Source of the DNA: Annulohypoxylon bovei var. microspora
Taxonomy: Eukaryota > Ascomycota > Sordariomycetes > Xylariales > Hypoxylaceae
NCBI GenBank assembly: GCA_022836615.1
Contig: MU405427.1
Span: 1 to 38,046, forward strand
Length of the DNA: 38,046 nt
Direction of reading: 5' to 3'
The position numbers and the translations under genes were made by a program. This document shows, one piece after another, positions 11,146 to 21,118 of this stretch (positions within the stretch are counted from its first letter, which is position 1; each line of letters begins with the position of its first letter). A model generated the notes under the pieces. That model saw only the letters and a program-made list of their open reading frames with translations. It was not told the DNA's origin and did no database searches.

Positions 11146-12923
11146 ATGTACAGCCCCAAGAGCTCTGATGCCGACCGGCCAACTGCCCAACCCGACGAAG
11201 ATGTCGATCAAGGCGACTTCTGTTCCATTGACCCCGAATCGGGTGTCAAACGCGGATTAAAAACCCGGCATCTTAGCATGATGGCTCTGGCCGGAATCAT
11301 AGGGCCCGGGCTTTTGGTCGGAAGCGGAGGTGCTCTGTCTAGCGGTGGCCCGGCATCGTTGTTGATTGGTTTTGGTGTCATCGGCATAATTGCTTTCAGG
11401 TAACATCGCACTATCTACCTAGTAACGTCGCGCATATTTGCTAATTGACCTATGAACAATAGCATTATGCAGAGTCTAGGAGAGTTGACAACTCTTTACC
11501 CGTCTGGCGGTGCCTTTACTCAGCTTGCATCCCGCATGGTAGATCCCGCTTTCGGCGTCGCTGTCGGCTGGAATTACTTCATCATCTGGTTCGCCGTCCT
11601 TGCCAACGAGTACAACGCCACCACAAGCATCCTCGTCTTTTGGAGTGATAAGGTTCCCGTATGGGGATACTTCCTTATCTTATGGGTTTGTAACACTCTA
11701 TCAATAGTTGTCTTGGATGATCTCACTGACGCCTCCTCAGACTGCTTTCTTGTTCTTTCAATTCTGTGGTGTTAGCACGTTCGGAGAAGCCGAATTTTGG
11801 CTGGCCCTCCTTAAACTCGTTGGATTGGTTGCGTTTTACATATTCTCCATCGTGTGAGTTCTGGTGCCCATGCATTACCTATGATCGATATACTAACGAT
11901 CTATACCTAAGCTATGTATCTGGTGGGATTAAGGGAACTGATGCTATAGGTTTCCGATATTGGCATGATCCAGGTCCCTTTGTTGAAGGGTTCCGAGGCG
12001 TCGCTAAAGTCTTCGTTTTCTGTTCAACCTTCTACGCTGGCTGTGAGTCTGTCGCCGTGGCTGCTACTGAAACGAAGAACCCTCGAGTTGCGGTACCACT
12101 TGCAATTCGCCAGGTGTTCTGGCGTATCATCTTTGTCTACATGGGCGCCGCTTTCTTTTTCGGCCTCACATGTCCGGCGAATGATGATCAACTTGTCAAT
12201 GGTAGTAGTCGTGCCTTGTTGAGTCCTATGACCGTCGCGATTCAAAATGCGGGGTGGCAAGGTGGTGTGCATCTCATCAATGCCTTCATCTTGATCACTT
12301 GTATCTCTGCCATTAACAGCTCGATTTATATATCATCTCGAACATTAATGTTCATGGCTCAGCAAAAAATGGCCCCGTCTTTTCTTGGGTGGACGGACAA
12401 ACGAGGAGTACCGATCCCCGCTATCACTTTGGCAAATGCATGTGGCGCCATATCTATGATGAACATCTCTACCGGTGCTTCTAAAGCTTATAGCTATATT
12501 GTTAACTTAAGTGGTGTCTCGACATTCTTAGTTTGGGGATCGATCTCTCTTACTCATATTCGCTTTCGTCAAGCTTGGGAAGCCCAAGGGAATCGAATAG
12601 AAGACCTTCCGTACGTCGCTCTCGGTTATCCTTGGAACGCGTATTTTGGTCTAGCGGCAAACATATTCTTAGCTCTCGTCCAGGGCTGGGCTAACTTTTC
12701 TCCTTGGGATGCTGGCGGATTTGTTGATGCTTATATCCTGCTGCCACTGTTTTTTATCATATATTTTGGATATAAAATCACATTTAAGACACTTATATGG
12801 CATAAGCAAGAGATTGATTTGCAGTCGGGAAGGAGACGCGACTTAGAGGAGGCAAAGGAGATAGCCGAAGGAGAAATAGGTGTACCTCAGACATGGTGGC
12901 GTCGGGTTCTCAGGAACTTTTAG
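11146..12923 (+). CDS. Amino-acid permease (APC superfamily, AAT/YAT type)
   Basis: Four exons, 11146-11399, 11463-11685, 11741-11853 and 11912-12923, give 533 residues with all phases matching. The joined N-terminus reads LKTRHLSMMALAGIIGPGLL and then IIAFSIMQSLGELTTLYP, the signature of fungal amino-acid permeases of the plasma membrane, which are proton symporters. Twelve hydrophobic segments are expected and can be traced from about residue 45 to 490. ATETKNPRVAVPLAIRQVFW is the conserved loop after TM6. Introns are 63, 55 and 58 nt; the second has a less usual donor (GTTTGT). The sequence looks nearest to Agp2-like and general permeases, but specificity cannot be read. The C-terminal tail is charged (EEAKEIAEGEIG) and may be a target for endocytic control. 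Confidence 0.92.
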
Positions 12924-13264
12924 GTACTAAATGAACACGTTTCATAAATATTCATACCTACCTGATTTAACTCGTTTTATCTTGCGTATGAAAATATTAC
13001 ATAAAGTTGAATACTTAACCAGGTACCTAGGTACCAGTCCCCTTATCCCTTTTAACCCTAACCTTGACTTTGACTTTGACTTTGATTTTACTTCCTTCAA
13101 CCCCAAGAGAACCAAATCACAATATAATACTTCTCACAGCCATCAATGCGATCATATATACGTGGATATTAATAATTAGAAGAATATTCATATAAAGATA
13201 TGTCCTACCCTCAGGGGCTGTTATAGGTACCTATTTTGATGACAAACGTACCTGGTACATTATC
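12924..13264. other. Intergenic with a GACTTT microsatellite
   Basis: After the permease stop the DNA is AT-rich. It holds a doubled TACCTAGGTA palindrome (13021-13034) and a short tandem array with the 6-bp unit GACTTT (about 13064-13089). An 82-codon frame at 12931 owes its repeated Asp-Phe run to that array and is not a gene. Confidence 0.6.
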
Positions 13265-13272
13265 ATAATGAC

Positions 13273-13723
13273 CAGGGGTCCCAATAAGTCAAGCAAGTCA
13301 AATGTGAAGCTGATTTTGACTTGTGTAAGTTAAATCAAGTTTGAAGCAGTTTTTAAATATTTGACGATTTTTCCAGCTTGGCTTGTTTAATAATCATAAA
13401 AAAGCGGGTTTATAACCTATGTTCTTGGCTTATGCATCGTGAATATTGCCGTCGATTTTTTAACTGTGGTTATTTACCTGGGTCCTATAAAACTTGGTAA
13501 TGTCGTATATTTCGGGGGGTTGGTGGGTTGGTCAAAACACCACTATACGCGTAATTATGGGTATATAAGTGGGGCTCGATACCTTCATGAAATTAGACCC
13601 ACTCAAGTCAAGAAAAAACTGAAATTTGATTTGTTAAACTTGACGATATTTTAGGCTTGAATTGACTTATCCAAGTCAAGTATTAAGCAAGTCAAGTTTA
13701 CGTTTGACTTGTTGGGACCGCTG
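13273..13723. mobile_element. Non-autonomous hAT-like element (MITE)
   Basis: The 451-bp element starts CAGGGGTCCCAATAAGTCAA and its other end, read on the minus strand, is CAGCGGTCCCAACAAGTCAA: 20-bp inverted termini with two mismatches. An exact 8-bp direct repeat ATAATGAC flanks it (13265-13272 and 13724-13731). An 8-bp duplication and CAGNGG termini are the hallmark of hAT transposons. Many AAGTCAAG subterminal motifs in both directions fit transposase-binding sites. No transposase is encoded; the 71-codon ORF inside (13439-13654) is noise. A second copy begins at 37954. Confidence 0.88.
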
Positions 13724-13731
13724 ATAATGAC

Positions 13732-14176
13732 AAATGAAATTATGACGAGTGTAATCCAAATGACTCCCAAGATGAATGTAAACTTATTTAATACGATGTG
13801 TGCAGGAGTACCAAGGTCAAGTCGCGTTTTTTTTCGTGACGACAGTGTCTGACTAACTCCTGACAGGACTTTGAGGTCTTTAACAAGATTCAGTTTAGTA
13901 CTTAGTTTTATCCCACTTACCTATCCAGGGAGAAGACCCTTCGTATATCGAAATACCACTATCTACACTTCTCTATTTTCCATTACTCTATGTTAACACC
14001 GACAAATCGCGAATATAAGAACATCAAGCATATTGAAACGGCGTGTAAACAATTTGAACACCGTTAAAAATTGCTAGATCAAGGGGTCTTTTGGTCACTC
14101 CACGGCTTACAACATCCTTTCAAAGGGAAAGGCGAAGAAAGACAGCGACACCACAACATCCTAAAGCAAAGGGACC
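13732..14176. other. Intergenic, hAT-like element to Cys-rich ORF
   Basis: About 445 bp of AT-rich sequence with no repeat termini or coding signal that I can see. Confidence 0.45.
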
Positions 14177-14368
14177 ATGTGTACGCAATCCTATTGTAAC
14201 GTGAAATGTGCCGGCTGCAAGAGGCTCTTGAGGACAGTCTTTGCCAATGTGGAATTTTGCGGCAAGACAGGATGTTCGATTGTTACGAAAAGCAAGAATA
14301 TTAAATATGAAAGCTGTAAAAAATGCACAGCGAAATATAACAAAGAAAACGTGAAGGTCGAAAATTAA
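14177..14368 (+). CDS. Small Cys-rich protein, uncertain
   Basis: A 63-residue frame has eight cysteines (positions 2, 7, 11, 14, 28, 33, 47, 50), including two CxxC pairs (CAGC and CKKC). It lacks a signal peptide, so it is not a typical secreted effector; it resembles short intracellular Cys-rich fungal proteins that begin MC and end in a CxxC. The spacing suggests zinc binding. It sits alone among repeats and has no intron, so it could be chance or a fragment. Confidence 0.35.
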   Translation: MCTQSYCNVKCAGCKRLLRTVFANVEFCGKTGCSIVTKSKNIKYESCKKCTAKYNKENVKVEN

Positions 14369-15371
14369 GGATGCACATTTGGAAAGAGCTAGGCCAAACT
14401 GAAAGGGTTGTTGGAGAGAGAGGCCAATGCCGTTCGATGTAAGAGGACAGAATGGTTTCGGAGAACATGGTGGTTGTTATGTTATTTTTCGTTCTAGTGT
14501 CATATTAACTTGCTCTTTACCCAAGTTGTAACCCTACAGTTGCAGTATAAACATGCTTCAAGATTCTGAAATGAGCTCAAGGCCACTTTGCCTGGGTGGT
14601 CTAGAGTTTCTAAAATTAATTAATCCTCAAATTGAAATGAGAAAGCCCACATGTATCAGTAGCCAAATCGGGATATTATATCGTACCCTCCGCTTTCTAG
14701 ATACGCAACATGGAATTAAGGTCCTATATCTACCGTTACATGAATGACTTGACTACGAGTTGTTGTGGTGTCGGGCTGTATTGACGTTTTCTGGATAACT
14801 GGGTAGGTAGGTATCAATAGATCATTAGAATTCCCGGATAAAAGGTAATGCAAAATAAGACTTAAAAGTTCCGGTCAAAATGCAAGAGAGCCTTAGATAA
14901 AACCATCTGATTTTCTTGGTAGGGAGGCTGAAGGTTCGAATAGTACGACACGACGTCAAGGAGGCCAAGCTTTTCAGTCGAACTACCCAGTTTTAAGTAA
15001 GGACTCAAGCATTTTATGTTTCTATTTTTATCATTAGGTAATTGACTAGGTATTTCTATTTGTCCTTCACTATTTCGTCCTTGATTTCCCTCTTCAGACG
15101 AGTCTCCATTTAGAGAATCTAAGATGAGAATAAAAACACGATGGATAGGTATATAAGAGTTTATAAGAAGGACCATCGCATCTAAGCTGCCCCTTTTAGG
15201 AATTCATGAGTTCAGCTCGGGGATTTCATATTGACGAATCGTCTGAATACACGACGTCTTTGTTTAAAAGGACGATGTTCCGCTTATACATACTAAAAAT
15301 AGCTTCAAATTACTTGTAGATTGTGCATCTTCTTTACATTTTAAGAGTTAATTAAGTTTCCATAGGTACAC
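14369..15371. other. AT-rich intergenic stretch
   Basis: One kilobase between the Cys-rich ORF and the first MITE. Two open frames (14553-14747 on plus and 14862-15176 on minus) have no motif, no introns and AT-driven composition; I do not call them genes. Confidence 0.45.
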
Positions 15372-15563
15372 CAATGGCGTCAAAATACGTGTTAATGTTA
15401 TTATATTGGACTGTGTGTTGAATTATCCCCTCCTTACGTAATTAGCCTCCACCGCCCTCCATTATACGTGTAGGCAAGCAGCCAAAGGGATAGTTCAGGT
15501 AACAGTGCGATACAGTAGCATTAGCACATGCTCGCACATGCTTCATTTATTCTGACGCCATTG
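15372..15563. mobile_element. Diverged MITE, sibling of the 16037 element
   Basis: The ends CAATGGCGTCA at 15372 and its complement at 15553-15563 form inverted termini. Inside, TATTGGACTGTGTG and GAATTATCCCCT near the left and GGGATAGTT and ATACAGTAGCATTAGCACATG near the right match the element at 16037-16240 in the same order. The copy is clearly older: many substitutions and no clear target duplication. No coding capacity. Confidence 0.75.
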
Positions 15564-16036
15564 ATACATCTGCTCAACATTGTCAATAACGTAGTTCCAT
15601 TTAATTAACATTGCGACCGATACAAGATTAGAATGGCCGTGCGACCGAGGTTCCTTGCAAACACGAAAGCAAAAGTTTTGCAGTTTCAATGTTTAGTGAT
15701 GTACGAATGTGATAGCAAGGTCCGTGATAGATTCGTTTAGACAAAGATCGGACGAAGATGCCGTGTGCCCAGGTAAGTATGTATTTAGACGACCCGCTTC
15801 AAAGACAATGAGAGATGTAATATCTACCTTAGGGACCTATCAAACATAAGAATTACAACATATTTGTGGAACTCGAGGTTAATACATCGTCGCATAGCTA
15901 ATAGATGGAATCAATGTGCTGAGACATATGCGGCTATTTCATCCTGGTGAATGCAAGGCTTGTATTATCTGACAGATACTTCTTCCCAATTAGGAAGGCA
16001 AAGATTCCAAAGCCATGTAGGTGAAATTACCCCGCC
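15564..16036. other. Spacer between the two MITEs
   Basis: About 470 bp with no ORF or repeat that I can see. It ends in CCCGCC (16031-16036), the left target duplication of the next element. Confidence 0.45.
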
Positions 16037-16240
16037 CAGAATGGAGTCAGATTAAGTGCCCCATGTGCTAATGCTACTGTATTGGACTGTGTGCAGAATT
16101 ATCCCCTGCGTTACACAGCCGCCCCGCACAGCTGGTTATAGCACGTGTTAGTTACCTATATGGGCAAGTAGGGGATAGTTCTATACACAGTCCAATACAG
16201 TAGCATTAGCACATGGGGCATTTAATCTGACTCCATTCTG
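16037..16240. mobile_element. MITE with ~70-bp terminal inverted repeats
   Basis: The 204-bp element has inverted repeats of about 71 bp beginning CAGAATGGAGTCAGATTAA. The two arms differ at only four positions, all transitions. An exact 6-bp direct repeat CCCGCC flanks it (16031-16036 and 16241-16246). With arms making up two thirds of its length, the transcript would fold into one long hairpin. It has no ORF, so it must depend on a transposase elsewhere. The superfamily is unclear. Confidence 0.88.
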
Positions 16241-16590
16241 CCCGCCAAGGTTGGATCTGATTCCTCGGGTACTGCTGCTTCACTAACTGATCCTCCGTAG
16301 GGGTTCCCGTACCCCTAAAACTCCGTTTCACCTGCTATTGGATGTATCACGATGAGATCAGCCAATCGTCATCAAGATTGACATGATCCTAACCGTTTGA
16401 ACCAACACTTATGATCTGTCACTAAAAATCATCACCTAGGCTCGTTAGGAATTAAACCAATTTGCTGATGCGGATCATCGAACGTCGGTTTCCCAAAAGG
16501 GTAATCTGGATTCCAGCTTTTTAATACCTGAGCTACGATGTAAGACTCTGGATCGCAGTAGGAGTCGTGAGGCTGTTGATGGTGGAAATC

Positions 16591-16597
16591 TATATAA
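16591..16597 (+). promoter_or_regulatory. Possible TATA box of the beta-propeller gene
   Basis: TATATAA lies 170 bp upstream of the ATG at 16767, followed by a CT-rich leader just before the start. That arrangement is common in strongly expressed fungal genes. Position alone supports this call. Confidence 0.3.
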
Positions 16598-16766
16598 CGA
16601 AGATGTCAGCTCATCTCATAAAGATGACTTCACTTACAGTCTCAGTCAGAAGCAAGCCTTTTAATAATACCATAACTCCGCTCTAGAGATAATAGCTCTC
16701 ACAGGTTGAGAACGAACTTTCCGTCAATACCTCGAATCTCCAGCTTCTTCTCATCACTAATTCGCC

Positions 16767-18029
16767 ATGAAGTCTAATATCGCCCTTTTGGCATTGGCCC
16801 AAGGCATCGCAGGCCATGTCATGCGACAAAACGATTGCAAAACCACCGGGAAGGCTGTATACCTCATCACAAACAATGTAGCCAACGCGATCGTCGCCAT
16901 GCCTATCAAAGCCGATGGCACCCTTGCCGCAGGCACCGTTACACCATCCGGTGGTAATGGATCGAGCACGATAGACGGTTCCACGAATCAACCAGCAGGA
17001 CCTGACTCACTGGCGAGTCAATCCGCGCTCACCGTTGCCGGAAACGTGAGTTTGACCCATATCGTGCATCCTAAGTGACTAAGAGCTGATCATGAGTAGT
17101 ACCTATTCGCCGTCAACCCCGGAAGCAACTCGCTCAGCATGCTATCCATCTCACCACGCGACCCGACCAAGCTGACCTTAGTCGGCCAGCCAGCGCCAGT
17201 CCCGGCCGAGTTCCCGAGCACAGTCGCCGCGTCGGCCAAGAACAAGCTCGCATGCGTGGGTGCCACGGGTGCGACAGCCGGGATCACCTGCGCCTCCTTC
17301 AGTCACAAGGGACTCGGAGCTATGGACACTCTTCGTTCCATCAACCTGGGCCAGAAGACACCGCCAATTGGCCCGACGAACACCGTCTCGCACGCCTTCT
17401 TCTCCGAGGACGAGAACACCCTCTTCACCATGGTCAAGGGCGACCCGACAGTGAACACGACAGGCTTCATGTCCTCGCTCTCCGTGCAAAAGGCAGGATG
17501 TGACAGCTCCTCAATCGCCACCGCCGATGCCCAAGACGCGCGCGTCTCCCCCAACGGCACGGCCGTGCTCTTCGGCTCGCAGGTGATCCCGGGCACGAAC
17601 ACCATCTTCGCGACGGACGCCTCCTTCGGCGCCGCCGTCCTCGCCGTCGACGCGAAGACGGGGCAGGCGTCCGTCGCCGCCAAGCAGGCCATCGCCGACC
17701 AGAAGGCCACCTGCTGGTCCGCCTTCTCCAAAGCCACCGGCAGCGTCTTCGTGACGGACGTGGGCATCCCCCGCGTCCTGGAGATGAGCGCCAAGGACGC
17801 GAGCATCATCTCGAACATCGACCTGTCGGCCGGAGGCGACTCCGGCTTCATCGACCTGAAGGCGGCTGGTGATTTCTTGTACGTGCTGTCGCCTGGCAAC
17901 GCGACGAGCAATGCCGCGATCATCGTCGTGGATCTGTCGGCTGGACAGGGCAAGTCGAAGGGGATCCAGAGATTTGATTTGGGCGCCGCGGCCGGAAAGA
18001 GTGCGCAGGGAATTGCAATTCTGGAATAA
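16767..18029 (+). CDS. Secreted beta-propeller (3-carboxymuconate cyclase-like)
   Basis: Exons 16767-17045 and 17100-18029 (54-nt intron, GTGAGT to GAGTAG) give 402 residues. The N-terminus MKSNIALLALAQGIAG is a short signal-peptide-like segment. Repeated blades can be seen as YLITNNVANAIVAMPI, YLFAVNPGSNSLSMLSI and FLYVLSPGNATSNAAIIVVD, which is how the lactonase / 3-carboxy-cis,cis-muconate cyclase-like fold of fungal secreted proteins reads; the family has no proven enzyme activity in most members. Exon 2 is far richer in GC, with C-ending codons, than its neighbours, which suggests high expression. An AATAAA overlaps the stop codon (18025-18030). It converges on the beta-glucosidase gene with 175 bp between stops. 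Confidence 0.82.
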
Positions 18030-18204
18030 AAATTTGTTTTGTTTTATTTTTTAGGAGTCTTTGGTTATTGTATATAATTGGCTTGTTACTTATTAATTAC
18101 CTCCTTGGTAATCATGGATTCTTTTAGATAGGGAAATATCACTTTCAATCCCGCGGTGTCGAGTTTTGACCGTCTCGTCTATTTGGACCCTCGGATTTCA
18201 TAAC

Positions 18205-20765
18205 TCATAGGCCATTCCACAATTGCGTCTGCTGTACTTCGAACTGTCCTTCCAGCGGTGTGCCCTGGCTGCTATTTCCGACCAATACCTGGTAAACCCC
18301 TTGCTCCATGACCCAGGAACCCAGACTCTCGTCCCAGAAACTACAAGCGTACTTCTTGTCCAGTTGGACTTTTACCGGTTTCGTCTCGCCCTTTGGTACA
18401 TGCACCTTCGAAAATCCCTTGAGTTCCTTCAAGGGTCGTTGTAACGTCGTAGTCTGATGCGCGACATAAACTTGAACTACTTCAGAGCCATCTCGAGAAC
18501 CAACATTTGTCACATCCACGGCTATCTTTATTGTCGCTGAATCCGTCTGGTCTTCAGGAAAACTGGAGATGACGAGATTCTCAAGCTTGAACTGCGTGTA
18601 CGAAAGTCCGTACCCGAACGCGAATAACGGATCGCGTTTGATCTTTTCGTACCACCTGTATCCAACGTGGACTCCTTCCCCGTACAGCACCTTCCCACCA
18701 TCAACCCTCATGTTAATAAACGCAGGATTATCTTCTAGCCTGACAGGCCAGCTAAGCGGTAATTTCCCGCTCGGATTAGTCACGCCGAATAGGATATTTG
18801 CGATCGCATTCCCTGTCTCGTTGCCGCCGTACCACGCATGTATAATAGCCGGCACCTTGTCTACCCAGGGCATCGTGACCGGCGTCCCTGACTGGTTTAC
18901 AACCACCACATTTGGGTTCGCAGCGACGATCGCCTCGACGAGCGCATCGGATCCTGGCGGGAGGTCCATGTTTGCTCGGTCCCAGCCTTCGGATTCCCAT
19001 TCAGAGTTGAGGCCGATGCAAAGAATGACCTGATCAACGCTTTTTGCGACAGCGACAGCTTCGTCGAGAAGCACATTAGGATCTGTTTTAGCACATCCAC
19101 CGATCTGAAGACCACCGACGCCCATTTGCGTGGCGCCTCCTTTGGCTATCTTCGATGTGGGGGCGGTGCCGAATTGCACAAGCACGTTGTACTTCTGGCC
19201 CCGGACAAGACGCTTGCTACCGATTTCCTCAGCCGTTCCGGAGCCGAAGAACGAGTCGCCTGATCTTTGGGTTGTTTCGTTATCTACGACTTCTTCGCCG
19301 TCCACGTAAAGGCGACCGCTACCGTTAACTGTCAAGGAGAAGAGATATTCCGCGTCTATCGCCGGCGTGACGGTACCCTCTACCTCGACGTAGAAAAGAT
19401 TCGATGGGATATCCGGGTGCTTGTAGTCATTTAGAAAGCAACTCGAATTTTCAATATTGAACTGTTCGATGGGAACCCGGTCTTTCACCGAATGCGGCTC
19501 CACGTAAATGCGCATCTCCATCCCGGGCGACCCGTCGGGGGCTATGGTAATTGAAGTGAGCATCGGTAATTTCTTGTATGCGGTTGCGCCCAGTGCATAT
19601 TTAAGGGGCTGTGCGTGCGTCTGAACTCCTTCGAAGGGTGTAACAACGTAATATGGTCGCAGGCTGGCCGAGCCACCACCACTGTATGCAGCAAATTTAG
19701 CGTTAGGTCCGATAATTGCAGTAGTCTTCCCTTTATCCAAGGGAAGCAGGTTTCGCTCGTTCTTTAGAAGGACAATTGCTGAAGATGCCACATCCAATAG
19801 CTTCTGGGCTGTCTCTGGCGTATTGATCGTCCCCTCTGCCGTATTCTCCTCAAGCTTGAGTGGCGCAACTCGATCAATCGTCTTGAGGATCGCACGCACA
19901 CGCTGGTCCAATGCATGCCTTGATACTTTGCCAGAATTAACGGAAAGTTTCGCAAGCCCTGCTCGCCAGCGCGTCGGTCCCGGCATGTCGATATCGAGGC
20001 CGGCATTGATCGGCTCCGCAACGGAGTATGTTCCGTACCAATCGCTCACGACAACGCCGTCAAATCCCCATTCATCCCGTAAGATCCCCTGCAGAATTCG
20101 AGGATTTTCGCTCACGTGAGTTCCATTTATTCTATTATAAGAAGTCATGTAGCCCTTAGGTCTTGCTTCCTTCTCGGCAATCTGAAAGGGGAGTAAATAC
20201 ACTTCCCTGAATGCTCGTTCCGGAATAATGGAATCAGATCTTTGGCGCTGCTCTTCTTGATCGTTGCCTACGAAGTGTTTGATGACGGAGACCACCCCCG
20301 TAGACTGGATACCCCGGACGATAGAAGCGGCCATTTTCCCGGAGAGGACTGGGTCTTCGCTGAAACTCTCGAACCCGCGTCCACCAAGGGGCGATCTTTG
20401 AATATTGACTGTTGGTCCTAGGAGAAGTGAGGCGCCCTTCGCGATAGCCTCCGTACCCATCATCTGGCCGATACTCTGGATCGCATCCACGTCCCAAGTC
20501 GCAGCCAGCCCAGTACCGCAGGGGGTACAGGCCGCTGGCACCCCATTAAAGAGACGTGATCCTCGAACGCCATTTGGCCCATCAGACATACGAAGCGACG
20601 GTAAGCCTAGCCGCGGGACAGCCTTGGTGTGCCAAAAGTCGGCTCCTGATTGGTATTGTCAGTGACTACCTAGGTATCAACTGATGTTGAGTTGAAAGTC
20701 TTACCCGAGATAAGTTCTATCTTTTCATCAAGCGTGAGCTTGGAAAGTGTGTCCTCGATCTCCAT
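18205..20765 (-). CDS. GH3 beta-glucosidase with PA14 insert
   Basis: Exon 1 (20765-20705) encodes MEIEDTLSKLTLDEKIELIS; a 59-nt intron (GTAAGA to AATCAG) leads to exon 2 (20645-18205) starting GADFWHTKAVPRLGLPSLR. The 833-residue product matches the length of fungal intracellular beta-glucosidases of the BglI type. The catalytic TIM barrel has KHFVGNDQE and the nucleophile Asp near residue 222 in GVVVSDWYGTYS. A PA14 domain (about residues 390-540, SGRLYVDGEEVV) is inserted in the second alpha/beta domain, and a fibronectin III-like domain ends the protein (DVTNVGSRDGSEVVQVYV). There is no signal peptide, so it probably hydrolyses imported cellobiose or other glucosides in the cytosol. It lies in tandem downstream of a Zn2Cys6 regulator gene. 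Confidence 0.94.
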
Positions 20766-21118
20766 CTTGGTGCTTGCCCCCTCACTTGTCAGTAGGGTCG
20801 TCTTCTTCAATAGTAGATGCGAGATTCGCAAGTCTACAAAATTGAAAGAAAAGTAATATAATCCGGATTTTTAGAATTCGGAAAGTCTTAAAGGCATGTC
20901 TTAACATCTCTTAAAGCCTTGTCGACACGTTGGTGTAGTGGGACTCTTCGAAATTCCTACTCCGGTAAGTAGCCGATACTCCCCGATCGAGAAGTCGAGC
21001 GCGCTAGCATCACAACATTATCCATGGGATCCTTCGACCGACAACTAGTGCAAGGGCTTCCGAAATTTAAACGACGCTTACTCCATCTACCACGGTCGGA
21101 ATAGATGTAGGTAATGTC
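20766..21118. other. Intergenic, beta-glucosidase promoter
   Basis: This 353-bp gap separates the regulator's stop from the glucosidase start and should contain the glucosidase promoter. I see no decisive regulator site. Confidence 0.45.

Noticed and set aside
12931..13179. 82-codon ORF with a repeated Asp-Phe run
   Set aside because: The run is the translation of a GACTTT microsatellite; the rest is AT-rich and has no family features.
13439..13654. 71-codon ORF inside the hAT-like element
   Set aside because: It has no transposase motif and is explained by chance within a 451-bp non-coding element.
14862..15176. 104-codon minus-strand ORF
   Set aside because: Composition is AT-driven, with no domain or splice support; it lies between repeats.
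13273..16240. CRISPR-like array from repeated AAGTCAAG motifs
   Set aside because: The repeats are irregular, inverted and subterminal to a transposon; the genome is fungal.
17303..17953. 216-codon minus-strand ORF opposite the beta-propeller
   Set aside because: It is a shadow frame created by the strong GC bias at third positions of the real gene.
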